From positions 1 to 6,232 of the forward strand of contig CAMBEY010000176.1 of assembly GCA_945865705.1 (NCBI GenBank): 6,232 bases of DNA. The letters are read 5' to 3'. The notes beneath the pieces were generated by a model, which saw only the letters and a list, made by a program, of their open reading frames with translations, was not told the origin of the DNA and did no database searches. The stretch is from Candidatus Sulfopaludibacter sp. SbA3. GTDB taxonomy: Bacteria > Acidobacteriota > Terriglobia > 2-12-FULL-54-10. Below, one piece after another: positions 1 to 6,199 of the stretch. Position 1 is the first letter of the stretch. Each line of letters opens with the position of its first letter. The position numbers and the translations under genes were made by a program.

Positions 1-258
1 CAATCGTCTTGGCTGACGGTGGGCTTGGAAACGGGTAGACGGTCTCTGGAGTTCGGCGCGAATGACACGGGCAGCGTGGTGCTGGAAGAAAATGTTGTCG
101 CCGGAGCGCCCGACAGTCTGGCCGCGGAAGAGGCGGAATTGCGCCGTAATATTGAGTTGGCGGGATATCTCCCGGTAGTCCGAGACTCAATTTATTCACG
201 TCGTGAGCAAAGCGCCGAAGCCTTCCGCATCACTCCAATACAGCCCATGCTGCGCTAA
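1..258 (+). CDS. mqnC: Cyclic dehypoxanthine futalosine synthase (MqnC-type radical SAM enzyme), C-terminal fragment
   Basis: The frame is open from base 1 to the TAA at 256-258 and gives 85 residues; the start lies outside the window. The opening SWLTVGLETG and then FGANDTGS (residues 18-25) and EENVV (29-33) match the C-terminal region of MqnC. There the family reads approximately SW-T-G, FGAND-GS and EENVV, followed by an AGY-P-RD--Y segment, seen here at residues 54-65. The sister enzyme MqnE typically has 'FG--D-DGT--EEKI', so MqnC fits better. Known role: MqnC cyclises dehypoxanthine futalosine using radical SAM chemistry in the futalosine route to menaquinone. The CxxxCxxC cluster site would be upstream and is not visible. 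About 20 residues follow the conserved Y65, a somewhat long tail ending in PIQPMLR. The GTG at 19 is internal, not a start. The gene converges on the methyltransferase gene across an 80-bp gap. Confidence 0.82.
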   Translation, partial: QSSWLTVGLETGRRSLEFGANDTGSVVLEENVVAGAPDSLAAEEAELRRNIELAGYLPVVRDSIYSRREQSAEAFRITPIQPMLR

Positions 259-338
259 ACGGTCCACCACATTTCCCGCAAGGCAGGGAGCCACTCCCGC
301 AAACTCAGTTCGCACTCCGCTTCCCGATCTGCGCAAGT
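259..338. other. Convergent intergenic gap with small hairpin and 8-bp direct repeat
   Basis: This 80-bp stretch separates two genes that converge. It contains a short perfect hairpin, GGGAG-CCA-CTCCC, at 286-298, and a direct repeat TCCCGCAA at 274-281 and 295-302. A bidirectional transcription stop is expected here from the gene layout. However, the stem is only 5 bp and no run of T follows on either strand, so it is not a convincing intrinsic terminator. Nothing else is visible. Confidence 0.3.
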
Positions 339-1058
339 CTATTGTTTAAAGGAATCGGGGATGCGGTACAGATAGATGAAATGTTGTACGCCATCTGATT
401 TCAAAGACAATTCTTCGACCGGCTTCCAGTCCGGGATTCGTATGTCATGCGCCACGACACGAGTTCCGGGCTTGAGGTCTTTCTCCAATATTGGCGAAAG
501 CTTCCGGTTAGCAGCCTGCAAGAGATAGACCGTAACCACACTGGCCGGTTTTACGTTGGTCAAGAATAAATCGCCCTGAATGATCGTTACCAGTTTGTCC
601 AAGTTACGGCGCTTGGCTTCTGCTTCGGACTCCGTTGCCAGGTCCTTATCCAACTCCACGCCCACAGCCTTCGCTCCGTATTTTTCGGCGGCGGTCAGGA
701 CGATGCGCCCATCACCCGAACCGAGATCATAAACAACATCGGCGGAGGTTACCTTGGCGATCTCCAGCATTTTCTCAACCACATCCATGGGCGTCGGCAC
801 AAATGGTGCCACCTTGCCCACTTCTGCTGGATTAGAGGATGCAGTCTCACTGTCCTTGCTGGCTTCATTTGTCGAAGCTGCACCAACTGGCGCGGATTGA
901 GACCTGGACGGGATATCGTCATTGGTATAAACACGCGGGGTTCGCGGCGAGTCTTGTTGACCAGCGCCGATACTGATTACGGGAAGCATTGTGAAAAGCA
1001 TGATCAATGCCATGACACCCTTACTAGGAGTAAGTATTTCAGATAGACGAATATTCAT
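339..1058 (-). CDS. Exported class I SAM-dependent methyltransferase, FAM173/ATPSCKMT-like
   Basis: The protein has 239 residues. Residues 1-13 are polar with Arg and Lys, and 14-32 form a hydrophobic core (GVMALIMLFTMLPVISIGA). This looks like a signal peptide or membrane anchor, possibly cleaved near A32/G33. Residues 35-82 are a Ser/Ala/Asn-rich linker. The catalytic domain starts at PFVPTP (85-90). SAM motif I is YDLGSGDGRI (110-119), the acidic residue after strand 2 is E135 in VGVEL, and GDLF (162-165) is the next motif. The order PFVPT / VV-ML / DLGSGDGRIV / AVGVEL / DL / LKPGTRV / P-W-P resembles FAM173-type lysine methyltransferases, which include the ATP synthase c-subunit methyltransferase. 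That is recognition from memory. The ATG at 1058 was chosen because a GGAG lies 8 nt upstream and the signal peptide then sits at the N-terminus; the TTG at 1100 would overlap the upstream gene. It is last in the three-gene cluster. The substrate is unknown. Confidence 0.8.
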   Translation of the reverse strand: MNIRLSEILTPSKGVMALIMLFTMLPVISIGAGQQDSPRTPRVYTNDDIPSRSQSAPVGAASTNEASKDSETASSNPAEVGKVAPFVPTPMDVVEKMLEIAKVTSADVVYDLGSGDGRIVLTAAEKYGAKAVGVELDKDLATESEAEAKRRNLDKLVTIIQGDLFLTNVKPASVVTVYLLQAANRKLSPILEKDLKPGTRVVAHDIRIPDWKPVEELSLKSDGVQHFIYLYRIPDSFKQ

Positions 1059-1065
1059 TCGCGAA

Positions 1066-1069
1066 ACTC
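1066..1069 (-). promoter_or_regulatory. Shine-Dalgarno of the methyltransferase gene
   Basis: Read on the minus strand the sequence is CGGAGTTTCGCGA followed by ATG. The GGAG lies 8 nt before the ATG at 1058, within the 28-bp gap after the ABC transporter stop codon. It decides the start in favour of 1058 over the TTG at 1100. Confidence 0.65.
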
Positions 1070-1086
1070 CGACAGTGCGATTCAAT

Positions 1087-2994
1087 TTATTTAACAGCAA
1101 TCTCTTGCTCCTTATATTGAAGCTGATAAAGCCGCCAGTAAAGCCCTCTCTGCGCCAACAACTCTTGATGGGAACCTGATTCCCGAATCTCGCCCTTGTG
1201 CATCACGATAATACGATCGGCGCGCTGGATGGTGGAAAGCCTGTGCGCGATGATAATGGAAGTACGATTCGTAATCATTCGAGTCAGCGCGTCGCGTACG
1301 CGCAATTCGGTTTCTGTATCGACGCTAGAGGTCGCTTCATCGAGAATCAGAATCTGCGGGTCGTGTGCCAGCGCGCGCGCGAAGCTGATCAATTGTTTTT
1401 GCCCTACGGATAGTGAGCTGCCTCGCTCGCGAACTTCCTCCTGATGACCTTCTGGAAGCGACCGAATAAACTCCGCCAAATTCACTTCCTCTATCGCATC
1501 CTCCACATCCTGGCGTGTAATGTCAGGGGTCCCTAGTCGTATGTTACTCTCAATCGTTCCGGAAAAGAGATAGGGGTCCTGAAGCACGACACCGAAACGG
1601 CGGCGGAGTTTCTGCAGGTTCCACTGCCGGACGTCGATGCCATCAATCAGCACCTGACCTTTCTGCACGTCATAAAAACGCAGCAACAGGCTAGTCAGCG
1701 TTGTCTTTCCCGCGCCCGTATGGCCCACTACGGCGATGGTTTGACCAGAGTCAATCGTAAGGTTGATGTTGCGTAATATCCAGTGCTCCCCTTCATAGGC
1801 AAACCAGACATTGCGAAATTCGATTTGCCCGGCAGCCTGCTCGCCCGATGGTATCGCGGCTGGCTGCACAGGAGACTCAATGGTGACGGGTTCATCGATC
1901 AACCTGAAAATTCGTTCGGAGCTTGCCATGGCCCCCTGCAAAATATTGTACTTCTCGCTCAAATCTTGAATGGGGCGGAAGAAGCGCTGCGCATATTGAA
2001 TGAAGGCGACCAGTACTCCGATGGTCAATGAGCCGTCTAAAACTTGATGTCCGCCGTACCAAAGAATCAAGGCAATCGCGGTTGCGCTTAGAATTTCCAC
2101 GGCAGGATAAAAGACTGAATGGGCAAAGACTGAATCAAGAAAAGCTTTTTTGTGATCCTGATTGATACGGTCAAACTCCGCGAAACTCTTGTCTTCACGA
2201 TTGAAAAGCTGCACCACGCTCATGCCTGTAACATGCTCGGCGAGATGTGCATTGATGCGGGCGACCGCGGTGCGAATTCGCCGGTAACAGTCGCGCACCA
2301 CACGGCGGAACAGTGCCGTGGCCAACATGATCAGTGGTAGCACCGAAAATGTTACCAGAGCCAGAGATGCATCCATCTGCAGCATGACGATCACAATGAA
2401 TAACAGCGAGAAGAAGTCTCCGAAAACGGCGACCACTCCGGAGGTGAACATCTCATTCAGCACATCCACGTCGCCCGTAATCCGGGTTACCAGCCGACCG
2501 ACGGGATTATGATCGTAGAACTGTGTCGGGAGCCGGTGCAGATGGTGGAACATCTGCGAGCGCAGATCGAACATGGCGCGCTGGCCAACCATTTGCATGA
2601 AATATGTCTGAAGATATTCCAGGCCGAAAAGAAAAAACAAGGTGGCTAAATACAGCAATGTTATCTGAGTCAATCCAGATAGTGACTCGGGACTTAAATA
2701 GGAATCAAGAAACGTAGGATGGCGCTCCGTAGCAACCAGATAGCGATCCACCGCGATCTTTGTCAGGAATGGCCCGACAACCTGCAGGAGCGAATGAAGT
2801 ATCATCGCCAGCGATGCCACTAGAACGGTTGGCCAGTAGGGGATTAGATAAGTCAGCAGCCTACGCATCAGCCGGCTATCATAGGCTTTCCCCAATACCT
2901 CCTCTTCGCGGTGATCTCCGCCGCCGGCTTTGCCCCCCTTTCCAGGGCTGCCCGCCAGCTTACCGCCGCCACTGCCGCTTCCACCTCCACGCAT
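1087..2994 (-). CDS. ABC exporter half-transporter, catalytically canonical subunit (MdlB/YheH/BmrD-like)
   Basis: This 635-residue protein has a membrane domain fused to a nucleotide-binding domain. Six membrane segments are expected near residues 52-76, 110-130, 186-206, 208-228, 295-315 and 322-340. The NBD has an A-loop Tyr (Y400), Walker A GHTGAGKTT (424-432), Q-loop Q472, signature LSVGQ (528-532), Walker B ILILDE (548-553) with catalytic E553, D-loop SSVD (556-559) and switch H584. LSVGQKQL is typical of the MdlB/YheH branch of heterodimeric exporters. The family exports drugs or other amphiphilic compounds from the cytoplasm; the substrate here cannot be read from sequence. Residues 1-26 are a Gly-rich tail (14 Gly) that precedes the usual fold and lengthens the protein relative to MdlB (about 590). 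The start is supported by AGGAG 7 nt upstream. The gene starts 10 bp after the partner's stop, so both are probably made from one mRNA and pair. Confidence 0.93.
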   Translation of the reverse strand: MRGGGSGSGGGKLAGSPGKGGKAGGGDHREEEVLGKAYDSRLMRRLLTYLIPYWPTVLVASLAMILHSLLQVVGPFLTKIAVDRYLVATERHPTFLDSYLSPESLSGLTQITLLYLATLFFLFGLEYLQTYFMQMVGQRAMFDLRSQMFHHLHRLPTQFYDHNPVGRLVTRITGDVDVLNEMFTSGVVAVFGDFFSLLFIVIVMLQMDASLALVTFSVLPLIMLATALFRRVVRDCYRRIRTAVARINAHLAEHVTGMSVVQLFNREDKSFAEFDRINQDHKKAFLDSVFAHSVFYPAVEILSATAIALILWYGGHQVLDGSLTIGVLVAFIQYAQRFFRPIQDLSEKYNILQGAMASSERIFRLIDEPVTIESPVQPAAIPSGEQAAGQIEFRNVWFAYEGEHWILRNINLTIDSGQTIAVVGHTGAGKTTLTSLLLRFYDVQKGQVLIDGIDVRQWNLQKLRRRFGVVLQDPYLFSGTIESNIRLGTPDITRQDVEDAIEEVNLAEFIRSLPEGHQEEVRERGSSLSVGQKQLISFARALAHDPQILILDEATSSVDTETELRVRDALTRMITNRTSIIIAHRLSTIQRADRIIVMHKGEIRESGSHQELLAQRGLYWRLYQLQYKEQEIAVK

Positions 2995-3001
2995 TGCCGA
3001 A

Positions 3002-3006
3002 CTCCT
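3002..3006 (-). promoter_or_regulatory. Shine-Dalgarno overlapping the upstream stop codon
   Basis: On the minus strand the junction reads GCATAGGAGTTCGGCA and then ATG (2994). The AGGAG shares its first two bases with the TAG stop of the preceding ABC gene and sits 7 nt before the next ATG. This layout suggests translational coupling, which would suit two subunits needed in equal amounts. Confidence 0.6.
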
Positions 3007-4855
3007 ATGCTTTCTCTAATTCCTCTTCAAGAAGTTGCTTCTGATAAAGCTCCGGGTAGTAGGTTCCGTGCTGCATCAACTCGGCGTGAGTCCCCCGCTC
3101 AACAATCGCACCATCCACGAGAACGACGATCAGGTCGGCATGTTTGACAGTGGAGGTGCGGTGCGAAATGACAACAGCCGTACGTCCGCGCAGCGCACTT
3201 TGCAGGCGCGTGAGGATCAACTCTTCCGTGTAAGTGTCCACGCTTGAGAGCGCATCGTCGAGAATCACAATCCGCGGGTCACGCACTACCGCACGAGCAA
3301 TAGCCGCTCGCTGCTTTTGACCACCTGACAGAGTAATGCCGCGTTCTCCCACCATGGTTTCAAAGCCGCGCGGAAAGTCATCAATGTCGCTGAGAAGTCC
3401 GGCTACTTCAGCTGCCTGTCGGACCTCTTCCTCACTGGATTGTTCGACGCCAAAAGCGATATTTTCCCGAATGGTTTCACTAAACAAAAATGTCTCCTGC
3501 GGAACGAAGCCGATCATGCGGCGCAGGTCGGCGAGGCGATACTGATGGATCTCAACGCCATCGATTAGGATGGAGCCGGTGGGTGCCTCGAACAGACGCG
3601 GAATCAGATTGACCAGCGTCGATTTGCCACATCCAGTTGGTCCGACAATGGCTACCGTGCTGCCCGCTGGTATCAACAGATTAATCTCTTTCAGTACGCG
3701 TCTATCGCTACGACTATGCGATCCCTTTCCGCTTTGCTCCGAGAGTGCCGCCGCGCTGGTTGCAGGAACGCCATTGTAAGAAAACGATAAGTTACGAAAC
3801 TCAATCGACGCACCTTTGATTTGCTCCGCCACGCCGTCCTTCGGCGCTGGCATCGAAATAAAGTGAGCCATCGGATCATCGGCTATCTCTGGAGTTTCGC
3901 TAAGAATGGTATCGAGTCTCTTGAGTGAGGCTAGGCCGCGCTGGTGTAAATTGACGACCCATCCCAATGCCACCATGGGCCACGCCAGTTGCGCCATATA
4001 GACATTGAAGGCGACAAAATCGCCGATGGTGATTGCGCCCCGCGCGACTTCTCGCCCTCCGGCCCACAGGACCGTAACTGTAACCAACCCCATCAGCACT
4101 TCCAGGATGGGGTAGAACATCCCCCAGACGCGGATCAGTTTGCGATTCCGCTCCATGAAGTCCCGATTGAGCATCTGAAACTGGGCGAGGTCCGACTCCT
4201 CCTGCGCGTATGCGCGAAGAACGCGAATGCCCGCAAGACTCTCCTGAACACGCGCGCTGATATCCGACATCATCGCCTGGATGGCTTCGAAGCGGTGATG
4301 AATGCGTTTTCCAAAGTAGACGACGATGCCAGCGATGATCGGTGCGAGTGTGAATGTGTAGAGTGTCAGCTTGGGGCTGATGTGGGCCATAATGGCGATC
4401 GCCCCGGCCATAATCACCAGCGTGCGGCCCGAATACATGATGCCAGGGCCGAGGAGCATGCGCACCGCATTTAAATCATTGGTCGAGCGCGACATAATAT
4501 CACCAACCCGATTGCGCTGAAAGAAACTGGACGACAAGCGCGTCAAATGGCGATATAAATCGTTACGCAACGCATACTCAGCATCCCGTGAAATTCCGAT
4601 AATGATCATGCGCGTCCAATAGAGGAAGAAACCTTTGCACAGCGCGGCCACGAACAGCAAGGCCGCGTATTGAATCAATTTGTCTGAAGTAACACCTTGC
4701 GTGAGATCATCAATTGCGAAGCGGATAATCTGTGGAACGGCAACCCAGAAAAACACTTCGGCCAGCAGCGATCCCAAGCCGAGCAGATACCGCTGACGAT
4801 AAGGGCGCAAGTAAGGAAACAGTGGTCGTAGGTCTTGCCAGGTTTTCATGGCCAT
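3005..4855 (-). CDS. ABC exporter half-transporter with degenerate catalytic site (MdlA/YheI/BmrC-like)
   Basis: This 616-residue protein has six likely membrane segments (near 22-42, 60-82, 140-160, 163-182, 245-266, 278-300) followed by an NBD. NBD motifs are A-loop Tyr Y360, Walker A GPTGCGKST (405-413), Q-loop Q453, signature LSGGQ (509-513), Walker B IVILDDA (529-535), D-loop SSVD (537-540) and switch H565. The position that is normally the catalytic Glu is Asp (D534), the hallmark of the degenerate-site subunit in MdlA, BmrC/YheI and TM287. Its canonical LSGGQ should complete the active ATP site with E553 of the partner encoded just downstream. An extra, polar, Ser/Ala-rich stretch at 361-386 separates the A-loop from the next strand. 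The ATG at 4855 has an AGGA about 13 nt upstream, slightly long; an ATG two codons later is also possible. It is the first gene of the minus-strand cluster, so its promoter should lie in 4856-5061. Confidence 0.93.
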   Translation of the reverse strand: MAMKTWQDLRPLFPYLRPYRQRYLLGLGSLLAEVFFWVAVPQIIRFAIDDLTQGVTSDKLIQYAALLFVAALCKGFFLYWTRMIIIGISRDAEYALRNDLYRHLTRLSSSFFQRNRVGDIMSRSTNDLNAVRMLLGPGIMYSGRTLVIMAGAIAIMAHISPKLTLYTFTLAPIIAGIVVYFGKRIHHRFEAIQAMMSDISARVQESLAGIRVLRAYAQEESDLAQFQMLNRDFMERNRKLIRVWGMFYPILEVLMGLVTVTVLWAGGREVARGAITIGDFVAFNVYMAQLAWPMVALGWVVNLHQRGLASLKRLDTILSETPEIADDPMAHFISMPAPKDGVAEQIKGASIEFRNLSFSYNGVPATSAAALSEQSGKGSHSRSDRRVLKEINLLIPAGSTVAIVGPTGCGKSTLVNLIPRLFEAPTGSILIDGVEIHQYRLADLRRMIGFVPQETFLFSETIRENIAFGVEQSSEEEVRQAAEVAGLLSDIDDFPRGFETMVGERGITLSGGQKQRAAIARAVVRDPRIVILDDALSSVDTYTEELILTRLQSALRGRTAVVISHRTSTVKHADLIVVLVDGAIVERGTHAELMQHGTYYPELYQKQLLEEELEKA

Positions 4856-4893
4856 GCAAACGCGCCGATCCTTTTATAGTCAATGATAGTTAG

Positions 4894-4899
4894 ATTATA
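4894..4899 (-). promoter_or_regulatory. Candidate -10 box for the ABC/methyltransferase cluster
   Basis: The minus strand carries a perfect TATAAT here, about 39 bp upstream of the ABC start codon, in the divergent intergenic region. A transcript starting about 7 nt downstream would have a leader of roughly 30 nt including the AGGA element. No good TTGACA-like -35 is visible 16-18 bp further upstream (the bases there are about TGCACC), so this is only a candidate. A second A/T-rich element, TATAAA, lies at 4873-4878. Confidence 0.35.
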
Positions 4900-5045
4900 G
4901 GGGGTCTGCGGGACCTGGTGCATGATTTTCCATCAGGATGACTGCAGCACTATAAATTTCTTGTCGAAAAGGGACCGCAGCAATGGTGCCATCGTTTACA
5001 CTCCCAACTTTGCATGTCCGCGGAAGCGCGGCGACGGAGTTCAGA

Positions 5046-5051
5046 TATAAT
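5046..5051 (+). promoter_or_regulatory. Candidate -10 box immediately before nagZ
   Basis: A perfect TATAAT lies 10 bp before the preferred nagZ ATG (5062). If used, transcription would begin near 5057-5059 and the mRNA would be nearly leaderless. No recognisable -35 hexamer occurs 16-18 bp upstream; the bases there are about GAAGCG. The only purine-rich Shine-Dalgarno-like element, GGAG at 5036-5039, lies 22 bp before the ATG, too far for ordinary use. Confidence 0.3.
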
Positions 5052-5061
5052 CTTCCTTCAT

Positions 5062-6186
5062 ATGAATCCACTGCGCAAACTAGCGGGACAGATTCTTACC
5101 ATCGGCATCGAGGGTCAGGATACGAGTTCGGAGTCTCGCAGCCTGCTAAGCGCGACTCAGCCTGGCGGCGTGATATTCTTTCAACCCAACATTGCCAGCG
5201 AGCAGCAGTTCGCGGCGCTGGTTTCGCAAATTCGCGAGCTACTTCCGAATTCCCACCCCTATTTGGCACTCGATCTTGAAGGCGGGTTGGTGGACCGCTT
5301 TCGGAACTTGATCGGACCACTGCCGTCGGTGCAACGCGCCGCGCAGGCGGGGCTAGCTATGGAGTTGGGCGAAATGGCGGGCAGGGAACTGGCGGCGTTT
5401 TCCCTGAATGTTGATTTCGCGCCGGTCATCGATTTGGGACCGGATGAATCGAAGGAGATCATGGGCACGCGCACGGCAGGGGCGGTGCCCAGCCGGGTCG
5501 TTGCCTTCGCACGCGAGTTTCTGGAGGGACTGGCGAAGTTCGGCATCCTCGGCTGTGGCAAACATTTTCCAGGACTCGGTGGAGGTACGATAGACTCCCA
5601 TCTGGGAATGCCCACCATCGTAAAGAATCTTTCTGCGCTTTGGGATCAGGACCTGTTGCCCTACCGTGAGCTGTCCGGCCAGTTGCCGATGGTCATGGTG
5701 GCGCATGCCTGGTATCCCGAGGTGGAACGCGAACTATGCGGGACCACCTCGCCGCGGCCCGCCACGTTGTCCCCGGCCATCATCAACCAGTTGCTGCGCG
5801 AGCGAATTGGATATGAAGGGCTGATCGTTTGCGATGATCTGGAGATGGGCGGCGCGCTGGTCGGTCGTTCCATTGAAGAAGCAGGCGTCGGCGCGATTCG
5901 CGCAGGTTGCGACATCTTGCTGGTGTGCCATAACGCCGCGAACGTAGAGAAAGTTCATGCCGCACTCGTCATCGAGGCGGAGCGCTCCACCGAGTTTCGC
6001 GGACTAATCGAGAAAGCGGCTGCACGAATCACTGCTGCCAAAATGCGGCACATGGAAATTGCGACTCCCGCGAAGTCAGCCGAGCGAGACTTGAATGATT
6101 TGCGCAATCGGTTGCAGCAACTCACCGATTTGATCGATAAGCGAATATCGGACTCCTCTCAGCGTCCCGCGATCACGGGCAAATAA
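5062..6186 (+). CDS. nagZ: Beta-N-acetylglucosaminidase NagZ, glycoside hydrolase family 3
   Basis: From the ATG at 5062 the protein has 374 residues, a single GH3 TIM-barrel domain plus a short C-terminal helical tail. No signal peptide is seen, so it should be cytoplasmic. Known role: NagZ removes GlcNAc from GlcNAc-1,6-anhydroMurNAc muropeptides during peptidoglycan recycling. Visible family features are GGVIFF (35-40), the sugar-binding Asp in DLEGG (71-75), an Arg at GTR (R137), KHFPGLG (167-173), the Asp-His catalytic loop DSH (178-180) and the nucleophile region VCDDLEM with D258 the likely nucleophile. Deviations: DLEGGLVDRF where DQEGGRVQRF is usual, and KHFPGLG where KHFPGHG is usual. 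MNPLRKLAGQ at 5062 matches a normal NagZ N-terminus. The ATG at 5014 would add 16 residues (MSAEARRR...) and has no Shine-Dalgarno. A likely anmK start follows 13 bp after the stop, which supports the recycling role. Confidence 0.88.
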   Translation: MNPLRKLAGQILTIGIEGQDTSSESRSLLSATQPGGVIFFQPNIASEQQFAALVSQIRELLPNSHPYLALDLEGGLVDRFRNLIGPLPSVQRAAQAGLAMELGEMAGRELAAFSLNVDFAPVIDLGPDESKEIMGTRTAGAVPSRVVAFAREFLEGLAKFGILGCGKHFPGLGGGTIDSHLGMPTIVKNLSALWDQDLLPYRELSGQLPMVMVAHAWYPEVERELCGTTSPRPATLSPAIINQLLRERIGYEGLIVCDDLEMGGALVGRSIEEAGVGAIRAGCDILLVCHNAANVEKVHAALVIEAERSTEFRGLIEKAAARITAAKMRHMEIATPAKSAERDLNDLRNRLQQLTDLIDKRISDSSQRPAITGK

Positions 6187-6191
6187 AAAGG
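6187..6191 (+). promoter_or_regulatory. Shine-Dalgarno of the anmK start
   Basis: AAAGG directly after the nagZ TAA stop, 8 nt before the ATG at 6200. It supports translation from that ATG and co-transcription with nagZ. Confidence 0.5.
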
Positions 6192-6199
6192 TGCAACCC

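Noticed and set aside
286..298. GGGAG-CCA-CTCCC hairpin as an intrinsic terminator
   Set aside because: The stem is only 5 bp and no T run follows on either strand. It is recorded as part of the convergent gap but not called a terminator.
1059..1100. TTG at 1100 as start of the methyltransferase (14 extra residues)
   Set aside because: It would overlap the ABC gene's end, lacks a ribosome site and puts residues before the signal peptide. The ATG at 1058 has a well-spaced GGAG.
3989..4474. A 161-codon plus-strand open frame opposite the first ABC gene
   Set aside because: It lies wholly antisense to a clear ABC coding region. Its product is rich in His, Asp, Arg and Cys with no recognisable domain, as expected of a shadow frame.
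4906..4980. CTGCGG (4906-4911) and CCGCAG (4975-4980) as an inverted repeat or operator pair
   Set aside because: Six-base arms about 63 bp apart are easily explained by chance, and the flanks do not extend the match cleanly.
5259..5706. Two minus-strand open frames of 119 and 117 codons opposite nagZ
   Set aside because: Both are antisense to strong NagZ motifs and overlap each other in different frames. Their Pro/Ser/Arg- and His/Arg-rich products show no domain.
6191..6199. In-frame GTG at 6191 as the anmK start
   Set aside because: It overlaps the likely Shine-Dalgarno and adds only VQP. The ATG at 6200 has normal spacing and matches where AnmK proteins begin.
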